DNA of 64,000 bases from Sphingobacterium thalpophilum (GCF_038396785.1 NZ_CP151087.1:3038001-3102000), one strand, 5' to 3'. Shown: positions 46,009 to 55,900, counted from the first letter of the stretch. Numbers and translations: made by a program. Notes: a model not told the origin generated them from the sequence alone.

Positions 46009-49000
46009 ATGCCAGAAGAAAACGTAATAAATCAGAACGACTCCCTTGATCAAGGTGCATACGAGATTATTCGGAAGCGGCTTCTTACACAAAAAGAAGA
46101 GCTATCTATCAAACTCCAGCAACTAAATAATGCCCGCAAGGAAGTCTTTAATGCAACAAGTTTTATACTCAAGGCCAATCAACGGATCACCACAGAAAAT
46201 AATTGTGTTGCTCGCGGTATTTTAGCCCTGGACAATCTATGTATATTCGGTTATAACGTCCATTTTGGGCTACGTACCGAAATTAAACTCGAAGATGTTT
46301 TCAGTGTATATACGTTCGAAAACAATCAATTTATCCCACAATCACTCGATCTGATCAATGATCCTAATTTCATTGGCGATTACCAAAATTTATATAAATA
46401 CTATCGCGACTCGATCTTTTCCAAGTTTCGACGTACGGAAAACTATCTTTATATGATCTTTCAGACCAGCAAAAATCCTGCTGACCTGAAGGCATTCAAG
46501 TGGTTGATTAAAGACGGAACGCTCCAATATCAGGACGACCGCAGCATTCATGAGGTTAAATTGCCTAATCAGTTTGAGTTTGATTGGACGAAAACAACCT
46601 TAGAAGACCGTCGCCTCGGAAAACACCCGCACATTTCCATTAAGGACAAGATCTTTATAGAAGCAATCAATGGCGATATTACTTTCAAAATTGAAAACAA
46701 TACCGATACGGGGAAAGGGATCTTCTCCGAAAAAGTGTCAAACGCCGACCAACAACTGGATGATGCGGATTACTACTATGCAGACCTTGGCAATTTGATT
46801 GCCGTTCGCATTAAACCGTATCAAGAAGATTTCCGAGCATTTGTCTTTAACCAACGGACAAAAGAAGTTGTGAACCTTAAATCACTTAATGAATCAGCCA
46901 TTCTACTACCCGATAGTCAAGGAATCATTTTTTCTAACGGATACTACCTGCAGAATGGCACCCATAAAATCTTTGACGTCCAGTTTGACCAGGTTAGTTT
47001 CCTTAGACGCATAGCATCACCAAATGGCGAAGACTTTCTCTATATCTTTTGTCAGGAGGAAACGAATACCTACATCTTACTGTCTTATAACATCATTCAG
47101 CAGCATGTCGAAACTCCGATCATCTGCAATGGCTTCACACTTTTCAAAGACGGTAGTTTAATTTACTTTCACACAGAGGCTGAAGCAACAAGGCATCATC
47201 AGGTTCAGATTTGGGAAACCCCTTACATGGCCGTACTCAAAGAAAATGAGCTAAAAAAAGACGATCCGCTTTATAAGGTCGGTAATAAACAGATCGTACA
47301 AGCCATGGCCGAGGCACAAGAAGTCATACAGCTCATCAAAAAAGAAGACAGTTATGAAGGTCTTTACGAGGATATACTCAAAAAATCGACGGTTCTGCTT
47401 GACTCTTATTTTTGGATAAAGGATGAAGCCTTGTCAAATCTTGGGCAGCCTCTGGCACAGATCAAAGAGGTCGCCAATACGGCAATTGACGAATTTGTTA
47501 AGGTCCAAGCCCAACGTAAATACGCCACAGAGCTCAATAGCAGTGCCGAGAAAAAAATGGAAGAGCTTACCTTTTCCATCAATAGTACAGTAGTCGAAAA
47601 GCTTGATCAACTTGTTCATCAACTGGCAGATTCACGTCGTTTACAGGGCGAAATCATTGACCTCAAAAATGTCAAATATATTGATGTAGTCCGCATCGAT
47701 GCTTTACTCGATAAACTACAGTCAATCACCACCGAACTCGCCGAAAAGACAATTGCCTTCTTGCTTCGCGACGAGGCTTTACACCCCTATGAGCAGAAAG
47801 TGGAGCAACAGAAAAACAATGTTGCTGCAATTATCAAAGTCTATGACGCCAAGGCGATCGAGGAAGCCAATTCGGCTATATCGAGTGAGCTGGAGCTCTT
47901 GATCGATATTCTAAACAGTTTAAAAATCGACGACTCCACTCAAACCACCAAAATCATCGAAAAGATAGCTGTTATTTTCTCGTCCCTGAATGAAGTCCGT
48001 GCGCAGCTTACACGCAAACTCAATTCATTAAAAAGTACGGAAGCCATTGCAGAATTTTCAGCCCAGCTTACGCTACTGGAGCAGTCTGTCACCAACTACC
48101 TTGAACTCTCTACGACAACAGAAAAAGTAGACGAGTATTATACCAAGGTCATTGTTCAACTGGAAGAACTTGAAAGTAAGTTCTCAGAATTTGAGGACTT
48201 CGCCCTGAAAATAGCAGATAAACGCGATGAGATCATCAAAGCATTTAATTCCCGCAGAGAGCAAATCGTTGAACAGATCAACAAACGAAGCTCTTCACTC
48301 GAACAAATTGGCCTTCGTGTATTAAAGAATATCGAAAACAAGTCAAAGACATTTGCAACGCGTGAGGAAATCCTAAGTTTCTTTGCTTCAGATTTGATGA
48401 TTGACAAAATCAGACAACTTGTACAAGAACTGCAAACGCTCAGTGATGTTTCAAAAGCTGAAAATCTTGAAAACCTACTCAAAAAATCTCAAGAGGATGC
48501 ATTGCGCATTTTACGTGACAAGAATGATCTATTTGTAGATGGAGAGAACATTATTGCGCTTGGCAAGCATAAATTTGCCGTCAATAGTCAGTCACTCAGT
48601 TTAACGCTCGTACGCAAAAATGACGAAATATACTTCCATCTTACCGGAACGAGCTTCTATCAAAAAGTCAAGGGATCCGAGATTGAAAACTTTAGAGATA
48701 TTTGGGATCAGGAACTGATTTCCGAAAACAAAGACGTATACCGGGCTGAATATCTCGCCTATAAAACATTTCTTGCTTCTAAAGGACAGCAAGATTTTGA
48801 TGCCAACCTGTTTATCAATCAGACTGTCGAGCAAAGTTATTCGGAAGGTTATGTCAAAGGAGTGCATAATTTTGACGCCCTGGTAATCTATGATACCATA
48901 AAACAGCTTGACAGCAAGCTTGATCTTTTACGTTACGATGCTCATTTGCGTGCTATGGCGCAGTTGTTTTGGCATTCACTGGCCCAAGACCAACAGGAAA

Positions 49001-50853
49001 AACAAAAGGCGTTGATCCAATCTACACACTCGGTATTAAAAGCATTTCCAAATTCCACACGCTATCAATCTGTCGTTGACGAACTCACAACATTATTCAA
49101 CAATTGGGACACTCATTTGGATCGCTCGACAATTGATGGAGAGGAGATCGCGAGCTATCTTTTCCAGACTTTCACAAGCTACAGCAAGTTTGTCGTCAGT
49201 GAGCAATCGGATGAACTGAAGAAGGCTTTCATCAGGTTATTGGAAAACAAAAAGAGTTTCAAACTCTTTGAAGCAGATATTCAGCATACACAATTTAGTC
49301 TCGTAGACCGTTTCTATTTGACTTTAAATTGGCTAAATTCTTTTATCGACGAGAACAGTAATTACCAGGCTTTCCACAAGTACATTGAGGAAACTGCAGT
49401 CACACTTCTTTATCCAAAAGATGAATACCAATTGATCATCGCCAAAGACAATGCGCTCATCCAGGGATTAAAGGGAAATCATCCGATCTTGAACAATGGA
49501 GAAGAACAGATTCAATACCATCAATTTCTGAGTAGGTTGAAGACATTTGCAGAATGGAATGCCCCTCGTTTTCAAGAATTCGCTTCTTTGAAGGAGCAGC
49601 TTGGAAAAACATATGCCAAGGAGCTGAAAATCGGAGAATTTGAACCAAAAGTCTTAACATCTTTTGTCCGAAATAAGTTGATCAACGAAGTTTACTTTCC
49701 ATTGATCGGAAATAACCTGGCCAAACAACTTGGAGCAGCTGGCGACAATAAACGTACCGCCAGAATGGGTATGCTTCTTCTCATTTCTCCTCCAGGTTAC
49801 GGAAAGACAACATTAATGGAATATCTCGCGAAAACCATGGGTTTACATTTTGTAAAAATCAACGGACCTACAATTGGGCATTCCATTACTTCAATTGATC
49901 CTGTGGAGGCGAAAACTTCTGGTGAACGTGAGGAACTTAAGAAGATTAATCTTGCCTTCGAAATGGCCGACAATGTGATGCTCTACCTCGATGATATCCA
50001 ACATTTGAATCCGGAATTCCTACAGAAATTTATTTCATTGGCAGACGGACAACGTAAGATCGACGGTATTTTTGAAGGCGAGAGTAAAACATATGATTTG
50101 CGTGGGAAAAGATTCTGCATCGTAATGGCTGGAAACCCCTATACAGAAAGCGGGTCTAAATTTCAGATTCCAGATATGCTTGCCAACCGTGCCGACGTCT
50201 ACAATCTGGGGGATGTGATCGGTGATACCGAAGCACTATTCAATCTAAGCTTGATCGAAAATGCGGCAATTGAAAACAGCTACCTTGAAAAAATAGCAAG
50301 CAAATCCTTCAACGATTTTTATGCTTTAGTGAACTACGCGCAATCAGTGGTAGACCAACTTCCCGATTTAGAAGGCAATTACCTGAAGCAAGATATCGAT
50401 GATTTTATAACGGTATTAAAACATGTATTAAAGATCAGAAATGTTGTCATCAAGGTCAATCAAAATTATATTCAAAGTGCGGCCATGCAAGACAATTATC
50501 GAACAGAACCGCCGTTCAAAATGCAAGGATCTTACCGGAATATGAGCAAGCTCATTGCGCAGATCGTGCCCATGATGAACGATGAGGAGATTGATCAGGT
50601 TCTCCTCGCACATTATGAAAGCGAGTCACAAACCCTTACTGCCGATACAGAAAGTAATCTTCTAAAATTGAAAGAACTCGCCGGATTGATAAACAATGTG
50701 GAACAAGAACGCTGGGAACACATCAAACAAATCTTCCGCAAGAACAATAAACATGGTGGTTTGGCCAAAGATGATAAGGTGTTTGCACAAATGCAGGACT
50801 TTAATGAAAACCTAGAGGGTATCATACAGGCCATTCGTGCTTATAAGAACTAA
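46009..50853 (+). CDS. Giant DUF3686-type coiled-coil/AAA+ ATPase (annotated in databases as 'DNA repair ATPase')
   Basis: A 1614-residue protein. The N-terminus (20-60) is coiled coil, followed by about 60-410 of beta-rich, propeller-like sequence (GILALDNLCIFGYNVHFGL) in the DUF3686 style. Long coiled coils span about 430-860. After a further helical region, an AAA+ domain (about 1240-1480) has Walker A PPGYGKTTLME, Walker B NVMLYLDDIQHL, sensor 1 FCIVMAGNPYTE and a likely arginine finger in ANRADVYNLGDVIGD. DUF3686 combined with AAA is a known architecture. Its 'DNA repair' label has no support here. Beside PspA and flotillin it more likely works as a remodelling motor, as Vps4 does for ESCRT-III, but that is inference. 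Last gene of the operon. Confidence 0.82.
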   Translation: MPEENVINQNDSLDQGAYEIIRKRLLTQKEELSIKLQQLNNARKEVFNATSFILKANQRITTENNCVARGILALDNLCIFGYNVHFGLRTEIKLEDVFSVYTFENNQFIPQSLDLINDPNFIGDYQNLYKYYRDSIFSKFRRTENYLYMIFQTSKNPADLKAFKWLIKDGTLQYQDDRSIHEVKLPNQFEFDWTKTTLEDRRLGKHPHISIKDKIFIEAINGDITFKIENNTDTGKGIFSEKVSNADQQLDDADYYYADLGNLIAVRIKPYQEDFRAFVFNQRTKEVVNLKSLNESAILLPDSQGIIFSNGYYLQNGTHKIFDVQFDQVSFLRRIASPNGEDFLYIFCQEETNTYILLSYNIIQQHVETPIICNGFTLFKDGSLIYFHTEAEATRHHQVQIWETPYMAVLKENELKKDDPLYKVGNKQIVQAMAEAQEVIQLIKKEDSYEGLYEDILKKSTVLLDSYFWIKDEALSNLGQPLAQIKEVANTAIDEFVKVQAQRKYATELNSSAEKKMEELTFSINSTVVEKLDQLVHQLADSRRLQGEIIDLKNVKYIDVVRIDALLDKLQSITTELAEKTIAFLLRDEALHPYEQKVEQQKNNVAAIIKVYDAKAIEEANSAISSELELLIDILNSLKIDDSTQTTKIIEKIAVIFSSLNEVRAQLTRKLNSLKSTEAIAEFSAQLTLLEQSVTNYLELSTTTEKVDEYYTKVIVQLEELESKFSEFEDFALKIADKRDEIIKAFNSRREQIVEQINKRSSSLEQIGLRVLKNIENKSKTFATREEILSFFASDLMIDKIRQLVQELQTLSDVSKAENLENLLKKSQEDALRILRDKNDLFVDGENIIALGKHKFAVNSQSLSLTLVRKNDEIYFHLTGTSFYQKVKGSEIENFRDIWDQELISENKDVYRAEYLAYKTFLASKGQQDFDANLFINQTVEQSYSEGYVKGVHNFDALVIYDTIKQLDSKLDLLRYDAHLRAMAQLFWHSLAQDQQEKQKALIQSTHSVLKAFPNSTRYQSVVDELTTLFNNWDTHLDRSTIDGEEIASYLFQTFTSYSKFVVSEQSDELKKAFIRLLENKKSFKLFEADIQHTQFSLVDRFYLTLNWLNSFIDENSNYQAFHKYIEETAVTLLYPKDEYQLIIAKDNALIQGLKGNHPILNNGEEQIQYHQFLSRLKTFAEWNAPRFQEFASLKEQLGKTYAKELKIGEFEPKVLTSFVRNKLINEVYFPLIGNNLAKQLGAAGDNKRTARMGMLLLISPPGYGKTTLMEYLAKTMGLHFVKINGPTIGHSITSIDPVEAKTSGEREELKKINLAFEMADNVMLYLDDIQHLNPEFLQKFISLADGQRKIDGIFEGESKTYDLRGKRFCIVMAGNPYTESGSKFQIPDMLANRADVYNLGDVIGDTEALFNLSLIENAAIENSYLEKIASKSFNDFYALVNYAQSVVDQLPDLEGNYLKQDIDDFITVLKHVLKIRNVVIKVNQNYIQSAAMQDNYRTEPPFKMQGSYRNMSKLIAQIVPMMNDEEIDQVLLAHYESESQTLTADTESNLLKLKELAGLINNVEQERWEHIKQIFRKNNKHGGLAKDDKVFAQMQDFNENLEGIIQAIRAYKN

Positions 50854-50863
50854 TATTTAACAT

Positions 50864-50907
50864 TGCTATTCCAGTGGACTTTACCTATGTATTCAGCTGG
50901 AATAGCA
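50864..50907 (+). terminator. Probable end-of-operon hairpin
   Basis: TGCTATTCCAG (50864-50874) and CTGGAATAGCA (50897-50907) pair over 11 bp around a 22-nt loop, 10 bp after the ATPase stop. The T tract is weak (GTATTTC), so efficiency is uncertain. Confidence 0.55.
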
Positions 50908-50979
50908 GTATTTCTGATACGAGTACTGTCAAATATTTTTTAAGCATTAGCTATTTTTAGGTTGATCAATGATTATCTT

Positions 50980-51003
50980 TGATAGTATCAAATGATAGTA
51001 TCA
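50980..51003 (+). promoter_or_regulatory. Tandem palindromic operator-like sites before a Fic remnant
   Basis: TGATAGTATCA occurs twice (50980-50990 and 50993-51003), each a TGATA-n-TATCA near-palindrome, repeated at 13 bp just upstream of the ATG at 51009. Probably an operator of the now decayed Fic gene. Confidence 0.5.
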
Positions 51004-51008
51004 TCATA

Positions 51009-51226
51009 ATGAAACCACCGTATATTATTACAAGTGAAACTTTAAAATTAGTTAGTTCTATTTCAGAAAGAATAGGAGAAATTAATGCTGCTCATTTATA
51101 TAAACCCAGTACGGAGCTACGAAAAAAGAACCTATAAAATCGATTCAATCGTCTTTAGAAATCGAAGGTAACACGTTAACTGAGGAACATATAATGAAAA
51201 CAGCAAATCTATATTTAACATTCCGC
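51009..51226 (+). pseudogene. Fic-family protein N-terminal remnant, frameshifted and truncated
   Basis: ATG 51009 reads MKPPYIITSETLKLVSSISE then RIGEINAAHLYKPSTELRKKN, which is the usual N-terminus of Fic proteins with a C-terminal winged helix. Near 51130 the frame shifts and continues as IKSIQSSLEIEGNTLTEEHI, the next conserved block (SxxIEGNTLT). Sequence identity then fades at about 51226. The AMP-transferase motif (HPFxxGNGR) is not present, so the protein cannot be functional. Fic proteins of this class modify target proteins by AMPylation and many have toxin-like roles (established); here only the inhibitory-helix region remains. Confidence 0.8.
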
Positions 51227-51320
51227 TATACATTTAGTTCTTCTTGCTGACATTCGATGATATGATCACCCTTCTCAGGATATTTAGTATGATATTTCGT
51301 TTCCATAATTGTTTTGCACT

Positions 51321-51909
51321 CTATTGTACTATTTCATTAGAACCAAATAATACGACCATCTTCTGCGCGAAGGCTATTTTAGTAATGTCCAATAAACGTT
51401 CAAGTTCCACCATATCTGGAATGTGACGTTTCATACGTAATGTATCTTCATTTAAATCTTCAAAATCGGCTACACGCCAATTTATATAAGCATCAATATC
51501 TTTCTTGATCTGCCCCCGTAATTGTGGTAGTACTCTCGCTGCCATTTCTTCAAGTTCCTTACATGGGCGATTTAAATTCGGAACATTTAATGAAAAAGTA
51601 TCGATTACCAAACGGTAAATCTGTTTTAAACAAGACGATAAAAGGGTATGGGCAAGATCCGCAACCATTTTTTCATCACAAAGCAGGGTGTTACATTTTT
51701 CTAAAAAATGCTCGATTATCTTAACCCTGTTATTGAACTTAGACCAGAAATTATCTTTAAAATTTTCCAGAGCCCCCCCCATCGGGTTCTACCAAACGAT
51801 AGGGACTTCCCGAAAACACCAAAAATTTAGATCGACAATGGGCAATATTGTAAAAGCACCCGTCTTCCATTTCAGCTTCCCATCGGTCTCCCGAAAAGAT
51901 ATTAAACAC
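51321..51909 (-). pseudogene. HEPN-domain/nucleotidyltransferase-type remnant, frameshifted at a G8 run
   Basis: The longest intact piece (51321-51782) is 153 residues. Upstream, in another frame, lie VFNIFSGDRWEAEMEDGC and FLVFSGSPYRLVEPDGG. Removing one G from the G8 run at 51773-51780 joins the two frames (VEPDGGALENFKDNFWSKF). The joined protein resembles the HEPN half of Bacteroidota fusion proteins (NTase-HEPN) in order and pattern: FYNIAHCRSKFLVFSG, then a helical body with LAHTLLSSCLKQIYRLVIDT. The N-terminal nucleotidyltransferase is not found. The open frame extends somewhat past 51909 with no clear start. Identification is by pattern only and moderate. It abuts the lipid cluster. 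Confidence 0.5.
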
Positions 51910-51956
51910 GAGGGTACTCTGCTTCAAGCACACCAACTCAAGAATACTTTTTACGA

Positions 51957-53663
51957 TTATCCGCCCTTCACAGCCCCCGAAGAGACTGTAAATATGCCAA
52001 AGTCGTCGATTAGCATACGTTCCTTAACGACTCCATTGTAGGCCATCAGACGGTCTAATTCTTTCTGCGAACGACGGCGCATCACCCAGTCTTTTTTCTG
52101 ATGACTGTTTAACACGTAAGCAATCATCTTTAACTGTGGATGCCATGGCTGTCCAGTATAAACCAAATGACTGCTTTCTTCACAAATCGAAGTTGCACCT
52201 TTTACAGCCCTACTTGCCATTTCATTGTCACCAAAAAGTTCAAAGATACCTGAGATAATAACAATATTAGGCTCAAATTCCAGCTTGGGATAGGTAGCCG
52301 GATCAAAACAATCGTAGTTGGTAAATCGTATTCCCTGCAATCCATTTCTACGGATAATCTTCTCTCCTACCGCAATATTTGACAACAGGAATTCATTAAT
52401 CACGATTTCGGCCTCGGGATATTTTTCTTTAATATCAAATAAGTAATTTCCGGTCCCACCCGCAATGTCCAATATCTTAACGGTTTTTCCAGCAGCTTTA
52501 ACTTTTGTTATATGCTCTTCCAGCAACTGTAACAAGTGTTGTTTTCGAATGCGAATTCCTTTCCAGCCGATGGCCTCCAGATAACCACGGTCGAGGATAC
52601 GCCCAAAGCGATTTTTACCCTGCGATTCATTGCGATAGACGTAGTCCAGCGATATCCCAGAATCAAATCCAAACTGCAGGCCTAAATTCATTCCTTTACT
52701 TAAGGAACCTATTTTACCCAATGCCCATTTTTGGACCGCATAATTCAATTTTTCACCCGCAGGAAGTAACTTATGGTATAATTGTTCATACTCTTTCACC
52801 GAAAACTCATCGGGTTCAAGCGTCAACTCAGGGCTTTGTCGGGCATAGGCCTTGTCGATAAAGTTTCGCAGATACTGGTAAACTTTCTGCCGGTTTGTTT
52901 CAAATAGAACCCCATGGTAGAAATTACGTAATGTAATAAAGGTCTTCAACTTTGAAGCAATTGTCACAAAGAATTTTTTCTGTACCGAATTTTTGACCAC
53001 ATAATCTTTTTCAGCAGAAAGGACAATCACAGGAATATCAATCGCCGCAGCGTCTTCAACGATACGCTCGCCAGCTTTTAATAGATCAACCAACAAAGCT
53101 CCATTGATAGATTTGGAAATCAAAGGATCGGCATCGTAAGCCTTCTGCTGATCGATATCGTGAGTCAACACTTTAGATTTGACATAACTCTGGATAATCA
53201 GATCTTTTTTTAGCTTTGTTCCCAAAGCAATCATCTGATTTGCCAAGGGCACATATAATTTAATTTCAAATGCAGGTGCCAACAATGCAATACCAGCGAC
53301 TTTAGGAGCAAAATCATGTACCCAGGCACTGACAACAACTCCTGCAATACTATTGGCGATAACGAAAATGTCTTTCGAATCAACCAAATATTCTCGGCCT
53401 ATATAATGAACGAAACTATCTAGATCCCGTACATAATCCATAAAGATCGGTGAAACTGGTTCTTTCGTATAACCATGTCCGCGCAAATCAAATGCAAAGA
53501 TTGAATGATCGGCAAACTGTGGATCCGTAGCCATCTCCTGCAGACGTTCCGAATGCTCATGCCCACGGTGCAACACGATCAATGCCGGCTGTCCGGCCTG
53601 ATAATTCCAAACGCGATATAATAACTCCCCTTGATCAAAACTCTTGAAGTAACCTGATTTCAT
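51957..53663 (-). CDS. Alpha/beta hydrolase fused to SAM-dependent methyltransferase (YnbC-like)
   Basis: A 568-residue fusion. Residues 1-290 form an alpha/beta hydrolase (YRVWNYQAGQPALIVLHRGH; nucleophile region DIFVIANSIAGVVVSAW; later IDIPVIVLSAEKDYVV and the YHGVLFE histidine). Residues 330-560 form a class I methyltransferase (KILDIAGGTGNYLFDIKEKY; NIVIISGIFELFGDN). The same fusion exists in YnbC of the E. coli ynbABCD operon (recalled). The nucleophile motif is NSIAG, with Ser in the GxSxG-like place but Asn for the first Gly. Last gene of the minus-strand lipid cluster, 63 bp after the phosphatase gene. Its substrate is probably a lipid or lipid head group. Confidence 0.85.
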   Translation of the reverse strand: MKSGYFKSFDQGELLYRVWNYQAGQPALIVLHRGHEHSERLQEMATDPQFADHSIFAFDLRGHGYTKEPVSPIFMDYVRDLDSFVHYIGREYLVDSKDIFVIANSIAGVVVSAWVHDFAPKVAGIALLAPAFEIKLYVPLANQMIALGTKLKKDLIIQSYVKSKVLTHDIDQQKAYDADPLISKSINGALLVDLLKAGERIVEDAAAIDIPVIVLSAEKDYVVKNSVQKKFFVTIASKLKTFITLRNFYHGVLFETNRQKVYQYLRNFIDKAYARQSPELTLEPDEFSVKEYEQLYHKLLPAGEKLNYAVQKWALGKIGSLSKGMNLGLQFGFDSGISLDYVYRNESQGKNRFGRILDRGYLEAIGWKGIRIRKQHLLQLLEEHITKVKAAGKTVKILDIAGGTGNYLFDIKEKYPEAEIVINEFLLSNIAVGEKIIRRNGLQGIRFTNYDCFDPATYPKLEFEPNIVIISGIFELFGDNEMASRAVKGATSICEESSHLVYTGQPWHPQLKMIAYVLNSHQKKDWVMRRRSQKELDRLMAYNGVVKERMLIDDFGIFTVSSGAVKGG

Positions 53664-53726
53664 GTATAATTTTACTGACTAATATCAAATAGTATATTTA
53701 ACAACAAAGATCATGCAAATGACCGT

Positions 53727-55163
53727 CTAGCTATTTCTCTCGACTAGCACCTCCATCAACTTAAGTGCATGTTTATGCAATACAAAATGCTTATTATGAG
53801 ATTTAACCAAATCTATAGCATCTATTGAATCTAAAGATAATATTTTTTGTGACAATAGAACAGCAAAAATCATACTCCTGTTGTAGCCCATTGTACAATG
53901 TATAATCATATTTTCACCTCGCTTCAATTGCTGATAACTGATGACGAGTGCAGCCAATATCCTTTCGGCATCAGCCAGCGTAATTGCCGCTATATCCAAC
54001 AATGGAAATGAATGATAGTTTTCCTGCACATGTAGGATCGCTATTTCTTCCAATTCTGCAGCCAGGTCAAAAACAACCAGATGCTTATTCAGACCAAGCA
54101 CACGGAGATCTTCTGCTGTCGTCCTCGGGCCTACATAACAACGCGGTAAAATCTCAAGCAATGGCGGATTATTACGACGTCTTACGAATCGCCACAACAA
54201 CCAATAAATCCATTGGTATGGGCTATAAAACAATTTCTTAAAGCCGGGTATCCAACCTTTTTCATTTTTCAGAAACGTTGGATTATTGATAACATAATTT
54301 CTTCCTACCGCAATACAGACTAAGGATGGCCAACACAAAAGATATAATCCAAATGCATGAGTCCCGCCCCACAATGCCAGTAAAAGTAAACACCAGCCGA
54401 TGGCGTAGTAAACGTTGCCAATTCCCTGGTTTCTACGACAAACCTCGGCCTCCAAGTCTAATTTCGTCTTTTCGTCTAATTTCATCTTTTCGGTTCCGGG
54501 CAAAAAGGGCAACCCCGCCGCCTTTAGTGTAGATGATGCGCTGTCATGAAGCAATCCCGATGGAGATGGGAATAGGACAAATCCAACATGAGCCAGAATC
54601 AACGCGGTCAACACATCCACCAGATGGTGCTGATAAACAGTGAGTGTAGCAATCCCCATGAATAGCAACCAAATCCCCACTACCCAGTGTGTCCAGCCTT
54701 TTAGCTGCCTACCGAGCACAGACCAAAACAGACATGCATACGCCACATGCAGCGAAGGTGCTTGATTAAATGGAGAGTCATGCTTACTTAAAAAGGTGAA
54801 GAAGAATTTAAAAACAGGATGCTCAACGCTAGGCCTATCAAAAGAAAATCGCAAGGGAAAAATAAAAAAACAACAAATAGAGACGATGGTAATGAAACTG
54901 AAACGCTTCGTATAGACCCAAAGCTCTTCTCGACTTCGACAACAGAAAGGAACCAAAGCGAAGAACAGACCGCTACTCATGTAGGGGATAATCATCCAAG
55001 AAACGAACGGCATAAAGTGTTCAAAAGGAAACGTAAACGAAGATACAGTAGCCTGATTTGCAGCATAGACCGCAGCAGCAGAATAAGTCAACTGGAAAAA
55101 TAGCGTACAATAAAGGAAAACAGCAAATTGCAGCCCCCTATTTTTCAGTCGTTTTTCATCCAT
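53727..55163 (-). CDS. PAP2-type lipid phosphatase fused to dual-specificity phosphatase (YnbD-like)
   Basis: A 478-residue membrane protein. Six or more membrane helices in residues 1-300 carry the PAP2 motifs PSLHVAYACLFW and HHLVDVLTALI. The C-terminal part (about 320-478) is a dual-specificity phosphatase with the CX5R loop HCTMGYNRSM (Cys near 435). The same combination is seen in YnbD. PAP2 enzymes remove phosphate from lipid phosphates, and CX5R enzymes act on phosphoproteins, phosphoinositides or similar groups. Its start overlaps the SDR gene by 19 bp, so the genes are translated as a unit. Confidence 0.88.
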   Translation of the reverse strand: MDEKRLKNRGLQFAVFLYCTLFFQLTYSAAAVYAANQATVSSFTFPFEHFMPFVSWMIIPYMSSGLFFALVPFCCRSREELWVYTKRFSFITIVSICCFFIFPLRFSFDRPSVEHPVFKFFFTFLSKHDSPFNQAPSLHVAYACLFWSVLGRQLKGWTHWVVGIWLLFMGIATLTVYQHHLVDVLTALILAHVGFVLFPSPSGLLHDSASSTLKAAGLPFLPGTEKMKLDEKTKLDLEAEVCRRNQGIGNVYYAIGWCLLLLALWGGTHAFGLYLLCWPSLVCIAVGRNYVINNPTFLKNEKGWIPGFKKLFYSPYQWIYWLLWRFVRRRNNPPLLEILPRCYVGPRTTAEDLRVLGLNKHLVVFDLAAELEEIAILHVQENYHSFPLLDIAAITLADAERILAALVISYQQLKRGENMIIHCTMGYNRSMIFAVLLSQKILSLDSIDAIDLVKSHNKHFVLHKHALKLMEVLVERNS

Positions 55164-55900
55164 TTGGCCTTCCTTGACATAATTTTATTCAACACTATAT
55201 TTGGAAGCAGTCCCAGAGATGCCATCAGCCACTTCATACGCTTCGGAAAAACGACTTGCTTCTTCTTCTGTTTGATAGCTGTCATTATACGCTGTGCTGC
55301 ATTGTCTACAGGGATTAAGAACGGCTTTTTAGACAAATCTTGCTTATTGAGGGCTCTCAGTTTATCTGTATCAACATAGCCCGGAGCAATAACAGTAACC
55401 GCAATTCCATATGGATAGAGTGCCCTACGATACGCATCAGCCACTTGGATTGCAGCACGCTTTGTCTTACTATATAGGCTTGAATTGGGAAAATGGAGCG
55501 TTCCCGAAACTGATGCAACGATTGCAATTTGTCCTTCCGACTGACCTTGCATAGCAGTTCTTGCCGCTTCAAAACAATTTAAAGTGCCCACCATATTGAC
55601 CTGGAGCATAGCCACCGCCTCCTGATAGCTTATTTGTTGAGCAACGTCATCCGCGTAACTCCCTGTACAATTGATAAAGAGGTCTAAAGGCATATGCGCA
55701 CAAAATGAACTGACTGCATTTTGCAGGCTGCTCAATTGACATACATCGACTTCAAAACTTCTGATGCTATGTCCCCAGGAATATGCTGACATTTTCGTCA
55801 GATCGCGCCCACATACCGCTACCTCTGCTCCTTGATCAAGATAACGCTTGGCCAAAGCAAGGCCTATTCCACTTGTACCACCGGCAATAAATACTTTCAT
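55145..55900 (-). CDS. Short-chain dehydrogenase/reductase
   Basis: A 251-residue cytoplasmic NAD(P)-dependent enzyme. It has the cofactor loop GGTSGIGLALAKRYLDQG, the catalytic triad region with Ser in VASVSGTL and YxxxK in SLYSKTKRAAI, and the VIAPGYVDT loop. The C-terminus is basic (KRMKWLMASLGLLPNIVL ... KAKWMKND), like SDRs that act on lipid or keto-acyl substrates near membranes. It overlaps the patatin gene by 4 bp and YnbD-like by 19 bp. The E. coli ynb operon lacks it, so it is an addition to the pathway. Confidence 0.9.
   Translation of the reverse strand: MKVFIAGGTSGIGLALAKRYLDQGAEVAVCGRDLTKMSAYSWGHSIRSFEVDVCQLSSLQNAVSSFCAHMPLDLFINCTGSYADDVAQQISYQEAVAMLQVNMVGTLNCFEAARTAMQGQSEGQIAIVASVSGTLHFPNSSLYSKTKRAAIQVADAYRRALYPYGIAVTVIAPGYVDTDKLRALNKQDLSKKPFLIPVDNAAQRIMTAIKQKKKQVVFPKRMKWLMASLGLLPNIVLNKIMSRKAKWMKND

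Noticed and set aside
46009..50853. Assignment of the giant ATPase to DNA repair
   Set aside because: The name comes from database labels; coiled-coil plus AAA+ layout and membrane-linked neighbours do not support it, and no nuclease or DNA-binding motif was seen.
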